Origin: Streptomyces sp. NBC_00459
GTDB lineage: Bacteria; Actinomycetota; Actinomycetes; Streptomycetales; Streptomycetaceae
Direction of reading: 5' to 3'
Assembly (NCBI RefSeq): GCF_036013955.1
Contig: NZ_CP107903.1
Span: 8,432,001-8,496,000, forward strand
DNA: 64,000 nucleotides
Shown here: one piece after another, positions 26,503 to 34,486 of the stretch
Position numbering within the stretch: position 1 is the stretch's first letter
Layout: each line of letters opens with the position of its first letter
Program-made: the position numbers and the translations under genes
Notes under the pieces: generated by a model
What the model saw: only the letters and a program-made list of their open reading frames with translations
Told to the model about the DNA's origin: nothing
Database searches by the model: none

Positions 26503-26934
26503 ATGGATCCATGGCTGATCTGGTTGATCGTCGCAGCCGTGTTGGCTGTGGCGGAGATCTTCACCCTTACTGCCGCGCTCGGACTGCTGAGTGCGGCCGC
26601 GTTGGTCACGGCGGGGTCCGCCGCGGCCGGGTTGCCGCTGCCCTTGCAGTTCTTGGTGTTCACCTTCGTTTCCACAGTCACCGTGCTGTTCGTGCGCCCC
26701 GTCGCGCTGCGCCACGTGCTCCGGCCTCAGGTGGAGCGATTCGGTGTGGACGCGCTGGTCGGCAAGGCTGCCTACGTCGTATCGGAGGTGACGGGCCTGG
26801 GCGGCAGGGTCCGTATCGACGGTGAGGAGTGGACGGCCCGCGCCTACGACGAGACGCTGGTGATTCCACCTGGAAAGACCGTCGACGTCATGGAGATCAG
26901 CGGGGCCACCGCGATCGTCTACCCCCGGGACTGA
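26503..26934 (+). CDS. NfeD-family membrane protein
   Basis: 143 residues. Two membrane segments (DPWLIWLIVAAVLAVAEIFT, then LPLQFLVFTFVSTVTVLFV) flank an Ala-rich helix, followed by an OB-fold domain (about 80-143; GKAAYVVSEVTGLGGRVRID, GEEWTARAYDETLVIPPGK, VDVMEISGATAIVYP). This is the short NfeD1b form that pairs with stomatin-like proteins; the stomatin gene starts four bases downstream. Together they probably form a membrane quality-control or scaffold complex. The ATG at 26503 is preceded by AGAGG. Confidence 0.88.
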   Translation: MDPWLIWLIVAAVLAVAEIFTLTAALGLLSAAALVTAGSAAAGLPLPLQFLVFTFVSTVTVLFVRPVALRHVLRPQVERFGVDALVGKAAYVVSEVTGLGGRVRIDGEEWTARAYDETLVIPPGKTVDVMEISGATAIVYPRD

Positions 26935-26938
26935 AGCC

Positions 26939-27976
26939 ATGGAAACCTCAGCGTTCCTCATCGCCGGCCTGATCGTCGCGCTGATCGCGGTTTTCGCCGT
27001 GGTGCGGGCGGTCCGTATCGTGCCCCAGGCTCGCGCTCGCAATGTCGAGCGGCTCGGCCGCTACCACCGGACGCTGGATCCCGGCCTCAGCCTCGTCATC
27101 CCCTTCATCGACCGCGTTCACCCGGTGATCGATCTGCGGGAACAGGTCGTTTCCTTCAAACCGCAACCGGTCATCACCGAGGACAACCTCGTCGTCGAGA
27201 TCGACACCGTTCTGTACTTCCAGGTGACCGACCCGCGAGCGGCATTCTACGAGATCGCGAATTTCCTCCAGGCGGTCGAACAGCTCACCGTGACGACCCT
27301 GCGCAACGTCGTGGGATCCATGGACCTGGAAAAGACTCTCACCTCACGGGACACCATCAACAGCCAGCTCCGGGGCGTGTTGGACGAGGCCACCGGCAAG
27401 TGGGGGCTGCGGGTCAACCGGGTGGAGATCAAGGCCATCGACCCTCCGCAGACCATCAAGGACGCGATGCAGAAGCAGATGCGAGCCGAGCGGGACAAAC
27501 GGGCCGCGATTCTCGGGGCCGAGGGGCAACGCCAGTCGCAGATCCTCACCGCCGAAGGCGACAAACAGGCCGCAGTCCTGCGCGCGGAGGGTAACCGTAC
27601 CGCTGCGATTCTCCAGGCCGAGGGCCGGTCCCGGGCCATCGACGAGGTCTTCCAGGCCGTGCACCGCAACGATCCCGACCCCAAGCTGCTCGCCTACGAG
27701 TACCTGCAGATGCTGCCCCAACTCGCGCAGGGCTCGGGTAACAACTTCTGGGTGATCCCCAGTGAGATCACCTCCGCACTTCAGGGCGTGTCCCGCGCCT
27801 TCACCGAGGTCCTGCCCCAGTCGCCGGCCACCCGCGAGCGGCCCTCGGACGACATGGTCGCCCAGGCCGCCAACGACAAGGCCCAGGCCGCCGAAGCCGC
27901 CGCCGAGGCCCTCGCCGAAGCAGCAAAGGCCGAGCGCGTCACCCCCGATGCCGGCCCGTCCCACCCGCCTCGCTGA
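26939..27976 (+). CDS. Stomatin/prohibitin-type SPFH protein
   Basis: 345 residues. N-terminal membrane helix (about 5-26), SPFH domain (about 28-195, with RTLDPGLSLVIPFIDRVHPV, DLREQVVSFKPQPVITEDNL, FYEIANFLQAVEQLTVTTLR, GLRVNRVEIKAIDPP), then a coiled coil (AEGQRQSQILTAEGDKQAA) and a C-terminal Ala-rich tail. This is the stomatin-like class (STOML2/QmcA), not the flotillin at 1462-2895. It forms an operon with the NfeD gene immediately upstream. Probable role in membrane protein turnover or microdomain organisation. Confidence 0.92.
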   Translation: METSAFLIAGLIVALIAVFAVVRAVRIVPQARARNVERLGRYHRTLDPGLSLVIPFIDRVHPVIDLREQVVSFKPQPVITEDNLVVEIDTVLYFQVTDPRAAFYEIANFLQAVEQLTVTTLRNVVGSMDLEKTLTSRDTINSQLRGVLDEATGKWGLRVNRVEIKAIDPPQTIKDAMQKQMRAERDKRAAILGAEGQRQSQILTAEGDKQAAVLRAEGNRTAAILQAEGRSRAIDEVFQAVHRNDPDPKLLAYEYLQMLPQLAQGSGNNFWVIPSEITSALQGVSRAFTEVLPQSPATRERPSDDMVAQAANDKAQAAEAAAEALAEAAKAERVTPDAGPSHPPR

Positions 27977-28170
27977 CGGCGTGCGGCGGCGTATCCGCCT
28001 GCGCGACTCGCACACCAGAAGCGCCTGCGCCTGATCGGCGACAGAGGCCGCGGCGGTCGCTGCGGGCTGACGAAGACGGCACCGTTCTGCTGTGGGGACC
28101 GGACTCATACCCGTGGCTGTTGGTGCAAGGTAGCCACTGTCGTGATGTGACGCATGCCACATGCAGTTCC

Positions 28171-28197
28171 TGTCAGTAATCGGGGCGCTGTTCCGCT
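28171..28197 (+). promoter_or_regulatory. Candidate ECF41-type promoter
   Basis: TGTCAGT, 16 bp, then CGCT, lies 40 bp before the oxidoreductase ATG. It is close to the ECF41/SigJ consensus (TGTCACA, 16 bp, CGTC), with mismatches in both boxes. The downstream operon encodes an ECF41-like sigma factor, so autoregulation would be expected. Confidence 0.4.
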
Positions 28198-28236
28198 CAA
28201 GTCACGGAGAGCGAAGCGAACCGACAGGAGCAGCAC

Positions 28237-29436
28237 ATGAAGCACCGCATCGTCGTTCTCGGCGCCGGCTATGCCGGGGCCTACGTGGCCGGGACCCTGG
28301 CCCGTCGGCTGTCCCCGGCGGACACCGAGATCACCGTGATCAACGCCGAGCCGGACTTCGTCCAGCGGCTGCGGCTGCACCAGCTCGCGGCCGGCCAGGA
28401 GATCAAGGCTCCACAGCTCGCCGACGTCTTCGCAGGCACGGGGATACGGCTGCGCTTGGCCCGTGTCACCGCCGTCGACCCCGAGCGCCAGGTCGTCGCC
28501 GTGGCCGACGCCGAAGGCGGCGGCGAACTCGGCTACGACACGCTCCTCTACGCACTCGGCAGCCACGCCGCCGACCACGGCGTCCCCGGAGTGGCCGAGC
28601 ACGCCTTCCACGTCACCAGTCGTCCGGCGGCGCTGCGCCTGCGCGAGCGCCTGGACAGTCTGAGTTGGCGGGACGAGGACGGGAGTGTGCTGGTCGTCGG
28701 CGACGGGTTGACCGGCATCGAGACCGCCACCGAGATCGCCGAATCCCGGCCCGGCCTGTCGGTGGCGCTGGTCGCCCGCGGCGAGCTGGGCGCCCCGCTA
28801 TCCGCCGGAGCCCGCGGCCACCTGCGCCGGGCCTGCGACCGGCTGGGCGTCACCGTCCTGGAGCACATCAGCGTCGAAGCCGTCGAAGCGACGCGGGTGC
28901 TGTGCACCGACGGCATCGCCCTGGCGTCCGATGCCACCGTGTGGACGGCCGGGTTCGCGGTCAGCCCCATCGCCGCCGCCGGCGGGCTGGAGGTCACCGG
29001 GAACGGTCGGATCGTCGTCGATCGCACCATGCGGTCGGTCTCGCACCCGAACATCTACGCCGCTGGCGACAGTGCCTACGCCATCGGCGACAACGGCCGG
29101 CCGCTGCCGATGTCCTGCGCTTCGGCCGGCTACACCGGCATGCAGGCCACGGCTGCGATCGTGGGACGCCTGACCGGCCGCAAGATCCCGAACACCAAGC
29201 TGGAGTACCTGGGCAACCACATCAGCCTCGGGCGGCGGGACGGGATCCTGCAGATGGTCGACGGTGAAGCGCAGGCAAAGCCGAAGTATGTGGGCGGCCG
29301 GAAGGCCGCGCGGATCAAGGCGGGCATCCTCAACATGTCACTGTGGACCACCCCGCACCCGACCTTCGGCCTGCCCAAGCTCAAGCACCACCTGTCCGCC
29401 GTATCGGATACGGCGGCCGAGAGGACGGTCGCGTAG
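28237..29436 (+). CDS. NAD(P)/FAD-dependent oxidoreductase (NDH-2-like)
   Basis: 399 residues. The FAD-binding fingerprint RIVVLGAGYAGAYVAGTLA is at the N-terminus, a second Rossmann motif VLVVGDGLTGIETATEIAES binds NAD(P)H, and the ATG-like VWTAGFAVSP and late IYAAGDSAYA motifs complete a pyridine nucleotide-disulphide reductase fold of type II NADH dehydrogenase kind. The C-terminal NMSLWTTPHPTFGLPK segment may contact the membrane. AGGAG precedes the ATG. It is followed 22 bp later by an ECF41-type sigma gene; oxidoreductases are one of the three typical partners of ECF41 sigma factors. Confidence 0.88.
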   Translation: MKHRIVVLGAGYAGAYVAGTLARRLSPADTEITVINAEPDFVQRLRLHQLAAGQEIKAPQLADVFAGTGIRLRLARVTAVDPERQVVAVADAEGGGELGYDTLLYALGSHAADHGVPGVAEHAFHVTSRPAALRLRERLDSLSWRDEDGSVLVVGDGLTGIETATEIAESRPGLSVALVARGELGAPLSAGARGHLRRACDRLGVTVLEHISVEAVEATRVLCTDGIALASDATVWTAGFAVSPIAAAGGLEVTGNGRIVVDRTMRSVSHPNIYAAGDSAYAIGDNGRPLPMSCASAGYTGMQATAAIVGRLTGRKIPNTKLEYLGNHISLGRRDGILQMVDGEAQAKPKYVGGRKAARIKAGILNMSLWTTPHPTFGLPKLKHHLSAVSDTAAERTVA

Positions 29437-29458
29437 CCGCCTGAGGAGGAAGGTTCGC

Positions 29459-30415
29459 GTGGACAGCACCGCCACTGATTGCTTCGACACCAGCCGGTTC
29501 GAGGCCAGCCGCAGCCGGCTGGCCTCGCTGGCGTACCGGCTGCTGGGCTCCGCCGCCGACGCCGAAGACTCCGTGCAGGACGCGTTCCTGCACTGGCAGG
29601 CCGCCGACCGGCAGCTGATCAAAGTGCCGGAAGCATGGCTGACCAAGGTCGTCACCAACCTGTGCCTCGACCGGCTCCGCTCGGCACAGACCCGCCGCGA
29701 ACGCACCGTCGGCGCCTGGCTGCCCGAACCGCTCCTGGACGGCGACCCGATGCTCGGCCCGGCCGACACGTTCGAGCAGCGCGAATCGGTCTCCCTGGCC
29801 GTGCTGACACTCATGGAACGCCTGTCGCCTTTTGAGCGGGCCGTCTACGTCCTGCGCGAAGCGTTCTCCCACAGCCACGCCGAGATCGCCGAGATCCTCG
29901 ACATCACCGAATCCGCAAGCCAGCAGCACATCCACCGGGCCCGGCACCGCATCACCGCCGCGCGCCGCGTCGGCGAAGTCGACCCGGCATCCGCCCGCAG
30001 GATCGTCGAGGAATTTCTCGCCGCTGCCTCCTCGGGCCGCACCGAACGCCTGGTGGCGCTGCTCACCGACGACGCGACCGCGATCGCCGACTCCAACGCC
30101 GCCGGCCCGGCCGAGACGCTGCTGCGGTACGACACTCCGCAGCGCATCGCCGCCATCGCACGGGCCGGTTTCAAACCCACACCCGCGAAACGGCGACTTG
30201 CCGGCGGCACGCCCGCCATCCACTACGCGCTCGTCAACGGCGCCCCCGCCATTCTCTTTGTGATCGGCGACCAGGTCATCGGCGCCGTGACGTTCGACAT
30301 CACAGGCGGCAAGATCGCAACCGTGCGCGGCATCGCCGCCCCCACCCGCCTCGTCCGCCTCACCGAAACCTGGCAGCAGCACGGACCGGACACGCCGCTC
30401 GTCACCCAGTGGTGA
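29459..30415 (+). CDS. ECF41-type (SigJ-like) sigma factor
   Basis: 318 residues. Region 2 (ASLAYRLLGSAADAEDSVQD, WLTKVVTNLCLDRLRSA) and region 4 (LSPFERAVYVLREAFSHSHA, ASQQHIHRARHRI) are complete, followed by a SnoaL-like C-terminal domain (about 185-318). The linker contains WLPEP, a hallmark of ECF41, but the second hallmark, DGGGK in the C-terminal domain, is replaced by DSNAAG. The C-terminal domain regulates activity in place of an anti-sigma factor. GTG start with GAGGAGGA upstream. It is coupled to the oxidoreductase gene. Confidence 0.9.
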   Translation: MDSTATDCFDTSRFEASRSRLASLAYRLLGSAADAEDSVQDAFLHWQAADRQLIKVPEAWLTKVVTNLCLDRLRSAQTRRERTVGAWLPEPLLDGDPMLGPADTFEQRESVSLAVLTLMERLSPFERAVYVLREAFSHSHAEIAEILDITESASQQHIHRARHRITAARRVGEVDPASARRIVEEFLAAASSGRTERLVALLTDDATAIADSNAAGPAETLLRYDTPQRIAAIARAGFKPTPAKRRLAGGTPAIHYALVNGAPAILFVIGDQVIGAVTFDITGGKIATVRGIAAPTRLVRLTETWQQHGPDTPLVTQW

Positions 30416-30453
30416 CCCAACACGAGCTCAACCCGACACAGCGGGGCCGCCAG

Positions 30454-30481
30454 GTGGAGTCAACCGTCACCTACGAAGCCA
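30454..30481 (-). repeat. Inverted copy of the IS21-type end found at 13303-13330
   Basis: Read on the minus strand these 28 bp match 13303-13330 with one mismatch (TGGCTTCGTAGGTGACGGTT... against ...GGTG). Only one of the three repeat units is present here. It lies between the sigma gene and a truncated CBS gene, consistent with an old insertion or rearrangement breakpoint. Confidence 0.6.
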
Positions 30482-30566
30482 GTCGAGCGTCTGAACGTGA
30501 TGCTGGTCGTAGCCGTCGGGGCTGCGGCCAGCGTGGACCGTCACCGCCCGCCACCTCGCCCGCCGG

Positions 30567-30821
30567 GTGCCCGAACTGACCGCGCAGGACACCGTCGGCG
30601 AGGCCATCGAGCAACTGCGCCGCCGCCGCGCCTCACTCGCCGTCGGGCGCGACTACACGGGCCGGCTCACGGGGCTGGTCACCCTGGACGACCTGCTCGC
30701 GCGCCTACTGCACCCCCAGGGGGTGCGAGAGGCCAACAGGCGGACGAGCGGCGGTAGTTCACCTGTTCGTTCCCTCGCTAAGATCAACAGTGGGGGACGA
30801 GAACAGTACGCACGCCGCTAG
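30567..30821 (+). pseudogene. CBS-domain remnant of a CorC/HlyC (CNNM-type) protein
   Basis: The frame reads HLARRVPELTAQDTVGEAIE then GRLTGLVTLDDLLARLLHPQ, the second CBS domain at the end of hemolysin-C/CNNM-type membrane proteins. The upstream membrane domain is missing: the frame is closed by a TAG about 50 bp before the homology starts. After LLHPQG the reading frame runs on into unrelated sequence. The truncation point is close to the inverted IS21-end copy. Confidence 0.6.
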
Positions 30822-30838
30822 GGAGTTGGGGAAACCCG

Positions 30839-31744
30839 ATGACGCACGACGGGACCGCTTCCCCAACTCCCTTTCGGTTACTGGCCGAACGCTGCCGAGA
30901 GCTCACTGGCGCCCGCTGGTTCGCCGTAGCCGTCTTCGTGCTCATCCTCGCCAACGCGCTGGTCCTGGGCATCGAGACGTACCCGGGCGTCGTCGACCGC
31001 TGGCACGACGCACTGAAACTGGTCGAACACGGCTTCCTGGCCCTGTTCACGATTGAGATCCTCCTGCGCGTCGGCGCTCACGCAGACCACCCCCGCGGCT
31101 TCTTCCGCGACCCGTGGAACCTGTTCGACCTCGCCGTCGTCCTGTGCGCGTTCCTGCCGGTGGTCCGCGAGAACGCCACCGTCCTACGGCTCCTGCGCCT
31201 GGCCCGCGTCCTGCGCGCCGCCCGCTTCCTGCCCCAACTGCGCATCGTGCTGGTCGCGATCGCCCGCAGCCTGCCCGGCACGGTCAGCTTCCTGCTGGTG
31301 GGTGCGCTCGTGTTGTACGTGTACGCCATGGTCGGCTGGGTCTTCTTCGCGGACGCCGACCCCGGGCACTACGGCTCCATCGGTCGTGCCGTCCTCACCC
31401 TCTTCCTCCTCATGACCCTGGACGGCCTCGGCGACGCGGTCCGCAGCGGCCTGGAGATTTCCCGCTGGAGCATCTTCTACCACGCCTCCTACGTCCTCCT
31501 CTCCTCCTTTGTCCTGGTCAACGTCCTCGTCGGCGTCGTCCTCACCTCGCTGGAGGAGGCCCGGGAACTGGAGGAAAGGGAGGCCGGTCCTCCCGCGTCT
31601 CCCGACGATCCCGAGCGCGCGGTACTGCACGCCCGTATCGCCAAGGCGAGGCAGGCGCTCGATGAGTTGGAGGAGTGCCTGAGCGGTTCACCGACCTCAC
31701 GCCCGCGCGGGGCGGAGGATCGGACGCCAACGCCTTTACCGTGA
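30839..31744 (+). CDS. Voltage-gated ion channel (BacNav-like, six TM)
   Basis: 301 residues. S1 is WFAVAVFVLILANALVLGIE; S4 carries regularly spaced arginines (LRLLRLARVLRAARFLPQLR); S5 is VSFLLVGALVLYVYAMVGWV; the pore helix and filter read LFLLMTLDGLGDAV; S6 is ASYVLLSSFVLVNVLVGVVL. A C-terminal coiled coil (LEEARELEEREA; ARIAKARQALDELEECL) should hold the tetramer. The filter TLDGLG differs from the TLESWS of bacterial sodium channels and from TLDDWS of calcium-selective mutants, so selectivity is uncertain. The gene stands alone at the left edge of the mobile island. Confidence 0.88.
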   Translation: MTHDGTASPTPFRLLAERCRELTGARWFAVAVFVLILANALVLGIETYPGVVDRWHDALKLVEHGFLALFTIEILLRVGAHADHPRGFFRDPWNLFDLAVVLCAFLPVVRENATVLRLLRLARVLRAARFLPQLRIVLVAIARSLPGTVSFLLVGALVLYVYAMVGWVFFADADPGHYGSIGRAVLTLFLLMTLDGLGDAVRSGLEISRWSIFYHASYVLLSSFVLVNVLVGVVLTSLEEARELEEREAGPPASPDDPERAVLHARIAKARQALDELEECLSGSPTSRPRGAEDRTPTPLP

Positions 31745-32141
31745 GGGGCACTTCACGAAGGCTTCCTTTCCTCGGGTTTGGCATACCGAGGATTCACCCG
31801 CTCCGTACAAGTCCAACATTCCGCCGAGAAAGCCAACAGCCCACGGCGAACACGTGATATGTGGATGCATAAACGGAAAGCCCAGATTGCCGGTTGGCGA
31901 CACGGTGCAGGAAGTCGGCAGGACGAACGAGGTAGCTAGAAATGCTTCGGAGGCACGCCCGCCACATCCTCCTGCAGGCGATACGCCGTCCTTGGGTAGG
32001 CAAGAGTGCCTGTCGGGCAGGAGCGGAACATAGCAGCGGATCGCCGGTTGGCCAAACCGGCGATTCTCCGGACAGTTGTGGTGCCAATCGAGGTCGAGCC
32101 TGTTCGCGGATCTACGCCGCTGTGGGCTCGTAATTCTGTAA
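31745..32141. other. Intergenic region with palindromic repeats
   Basis: About 400 bp, less GC-rich than its surroundings, with no supported gene. A degenerate copy of the 32038 repeat (ATTGCCGGTTGGCGACACGG) lies at about 31887-31906. The region probably carries the control sequences of the excisionase/integrase genes. Confidence 0.4.
32038..32062. repeat. 25-bp direct repeat, copy 1 (contains a palindrome)
   Basis: Identical to 34358-34382. Inside it CGCCGGTT and AACCGGCG form 8-bp arms around GGCCA. The two copies bracket the excisionase, the integrase and the tRNA fragment (2.3 kb). A related sequence occurs near 49676-49697 on the other strand. Confidence 0.75.
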
Positions 32142-32210
32142 TTGCGCCTGCCTTTCGCATCCACCTGGCGCAAGCGCAGGACTCCCCGCCCCCTGTCCAA
32201 GGAACAACGT

Positions 32211-32411
32211 TTGACGTCGCTGTCCCGCCGCCCCGCCGACAAGCTCACGGTCGACGAGTTCTGCGCCGACCTCCGCATCTCCCGCTCCACGTTCTACGAC
32301 TGGTGCAAGAAGGGCCGCGCCCCGCGCTGCATACGCATCCCCAACGGGGCCCTGCGCATCCGCCGCAGTGACTACGAGAACTGGTTGACCGACTGCGAGG
32401 ACCACGCGTGA
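32211..32411 (+). CDS. Excisionase-like helix-turn-helix protein
   Basis: 66 residues from a TTG start with AAGGAA seven bases upstream; a TTG at 32142 would give 89. The domain is an AlpA/Xis-type winged helix: KLTVDEFCADLRISRSTFYD followed by WCKKGRAPRCIRIPNGALRI and RRSDYENWL. Such proteins direct excision and regulate integrase. It overlaps the integrase start by four bases (GTGA), the typical xis-int arrangement of actinomycete integrative elements. Confidence 0.8.
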   Translation: MTSLSRRPADKLTVDEFCADLRISRSTFYDWCKKGRAPRCIRIPNGALRIRRSDYENWLTDCEDHA

Positions 32412-33934
32412 CCAGTCGGTCCTTCAAGGTTCGCTTCTACGACACGGAGGTCTACAAGGGGAAGCGCAAGACCACCTACACAGTCCGTTGGTCCGTCAAC
32501 GGCAACCGCCGAGGCCGTAGCTTCGAGACGAGGGCACTCTCGGAGTCGTTTCGCGCCACACTGCTCGTCGCCGCCAACAACGGCGAACCCTTCGACTCGG
32601 ACACCGGACTGCCGGTCTCCCAGGTCACGCCGGCGGCCGAGCTCACCTGGTACGAGTTCGCCCTCCAGTACATCGACGCGAAGTGGCCCCGCATCTCGGC
32701 GAACAACCGCAAGAACACCGCCAAGGCCCTCACCAAGGCCACGCTCGCCCTCCTGCGCGTCGAACTCCCCGACCGCTTCGACCCGGTCGAGGTACGACGG
32801 GCCCTGCGCGAGTACGCCTTCAACAAGCTGAGGCGCGACGAGGCCCCACCCGAGGTCCGCACGATCCTGTCCTGGATCGGCCGCAACTCCCTGCCCATGA
32901 CGGCCTGGGAGGACACCAAGCACCTCGACACGGTCCTGCGAGCGCTCGACACCCTTCTGGACGGCACCCCGGCCGCCGCCAGCTCGGTCCGACGTGAGCG
33001 GCGGATCCTCAACGTGGCGATCAAGTACGCCGTCCGCCAGAAAATCCTCACCGGCAACCCCCTGCCCACGGGTAAGGACGAGGACACGGCACCCAAGGTC
33101 GCCGAGGCCGTCGACAAGCGGTCCCTGCTCAACCCCGGCCAAGTCGCCGCGCTCCTCGCCTGGATCGGCGCCCGCCCCCGCACCGGCCACCGGCTCCACC
33201 CGTTCTTCGCCACCCTGTACTACGCGGGCATGTGCCCCGAGGAAGCCGTCGCCCTGCGGGTCGGCGACGCCACGCTGCCCGCTGAGGGCTGGGGCCAGCT
33301 ACTCGTCCACACCGTCGAACCCGAGGTCGGCAGCCAGTGGACCGACGACGGCCAGGTCCACGAGACCCGCCACCTCAAGGGCCGAGCCGAAGGCGACACC
33401 CGCCCCGTCCCCGTCCACCCCGCTCTGGTCGCCACCCTGCGAGACCTGATCGAGGCGGACGGCCTGAAGCCCGGCGGCCTCCTCTTCCCCGGGGAGAAGG
33501 GCGGACTGCTGGCCGGGTCGGTCTTCCGGCGCGCCTGGAACAAGGCCCGTGCAGCGGTCCTGCCCGAGCACGAGTACAACTCGCCGACCGGCAAGCGTGT
33601 GTACGACCTGCGGCACACCTGCCTGACCACCTGGCTGAACAACGGCGTCCCGCCGGCCCAGGTCGCCGAATGGGCCGGCAACAGCGTGCCGGTTCTGCTT
33701 GCCACGTACGCCCGCTGCGTCACAGGCCAGCTGGCCGCGCTCCAGGAGCCCATCGAAGGTCCTCAGCGGTTCTCGCCGGTATCTCCTGAGCAGAGAGACC
33801 GAACCCAGAACTTCGGGAAGCTTTCGGGAAGAACACCCGCCAAGAGCCGTGCTGAACCGGTCCCAACCGGACTGCCGCCCTCGCCACCAGGGAGTCGGCC
33901 CGGCCTTGGGGTACCACGACAGCGTGCCCGCTAA
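32408..33934 (+). CDS. Tyrosine site-specific integrase (probably impaired)
   Basis: 508 residues. A SAM-like core-binding domain spans about 75-190 and the catalytic domain about 235-450. The second-half catalytic motifs are visible: Arg402 in VYDLRHTCLTTWL and the nucleophile Tyr434 in LLATYARC, with AGNS at the His/Trp position. The first catalytic Arg, expected in the YYAGMRPEEA motif, is Cys276 (YYAGMCPEEA), a single C-to-T change. Unless another Arg substitutes, recombination should be badly reduced. A hairpin terminator and a tRNA-Arg 3' fragment follow directly, as expected for int next to its att site. Confidence 0.88.
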   Translation: MTSRSFKVRFYDTEVYKGKRKTTYTVRWSVNGNRRGRSFETRALSESFRATLLVAANNGEPFDSDTGLPVSQVTPAAELTWYEFALQYIDAKWPRISANNRKNTAKALTKATLALLRVELPDRFDPVEVRRALREYAFNKLRRDEAPPEVRTILSWIGRNSLPMTAWEDTKHLDTVLRALDTLLDGTPAAASSVRRERRILNVAIKYAVRQKILTGNPLPTGKDEDTAPKVAEAVDKRSLLNPGQVAALLAWIGARPRTGHRLHPFFATLYYAGMCPEEAVALRVGDATLPAEGWGQLLVHTVEPEVGSQWTDDGQVHETRHLKGRAEGDTRPVPVHPALVATLRDLIEADGLKPGGLLFPGEKGGLLAGSVFRRAWNKARAAVLPEHEYNSPTGKRVYDLRHTCLTTWLNNGVPPAQVAEWAGNSVPVLLATYARCVTGQLAALQEPIEGPQRFSPVSPEQRDRTQNFGKLSGRTPAKSRAEPVPTGLPPSPPGSRPGLGVPRQRAR

Positions 33935-33955
33935 AATGCCTCTGACCAGCAAAAA

Positions 33956-33976
33956 CGCCCTCCCGGAGGGAGGGCG
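33956..33976 (+). terminator. Hairpin terminator after the integrase gene
   Basis: 9-bp perfect stem CGCCCTCCC / GGGAGGGCG with a GGA loop, 21 bp after the integrase stop and preceded by an A-run. An A-run on one side and tRNA sequence on the other suggest it may also terminate the minus-strand tRNA transcript. Confidence 0.8.
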
Positions 33977-33994
33977 GAAACACGATGTGGGTAG

Positions 33995-34044
33995 GGCGCC
34001 CTCGGCAGGACTCGAACCTGCGGTCAAGCGCTTAGAAGACACCT
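33995..34044 (-). pseudogene. tRNA-Arg(TCT) 3' fragment, probable attachment site
   Basis: On the minus strand the anticodon loop CTTCTAA (anticodon TCT), the T arm GCAGG-TTCGAGT-CCTGC and the acceptor 3' side ending GGGCGCC are recognisable. The D arm and 5' acceptor side are missing, so this is not a functional tRNA. Anticodon-to-3'-end fragments next to int are the usual att sites of Streptomyces integrative elements. The partner att copy is not in this window. Confidence 0.65.
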
Positions 34045-34357
34045 GCTCTGTTCTCAAATGCGGCAGCCAGGGCACGCTTGCTTGACGCAGTTGGACGACG
34101 AGCGGGACCTGTCCGACGACGTGGTGGAGTTCCGGTTCAACGTTCAGTTTTCGCCGCCCCTTTTGCCCTCTTTGGGGACCGCCCCGGCAGGTCTCCTGTG
34201 TGTGACTTGCTGCTGTGATCAGAAACGTCCCCTGCATGCGGGCGGAGTCTGGGCGCTCTCGGCCGACTCGAACGTGCCGCCGAGTGCTCGGAAGCCGCCT
34301 GTTGCACTCGTCACCCAGGTAGCCCCGTCGGCGGCTATGCCTGGCGGTTGTAACACG

Positions 34358-34382
34358 GGATCGCCGGTTGGCCAAACCGGCG
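34358..34382. repeat. 25-bp direct repeat, copy 2
   Basis: Identical to 32038-32062, with the same CGCCGGTT/AACCGGCG palindrome. It ends 30 bp before the left end of the first IS21 element. Confidence 0.75.
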
Positions 34383-34486
34383 TTGTCGGCGACGGGTGAA
34401 TCGTGACCCTCTGACGGCGGATCAAAACTGACCCACTTCGTGGTCTTCTGACCAACCTGATCTTGATCGAAGGTCAGGAGAAGAGG

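Noticed and set aside
31736..32290. 184-codon minus-strand frame across the region before xis
   Set aside because: No Shine-Dalgarno, no recognisable domain, and it covers the palindromic repeat and the excisionase start.
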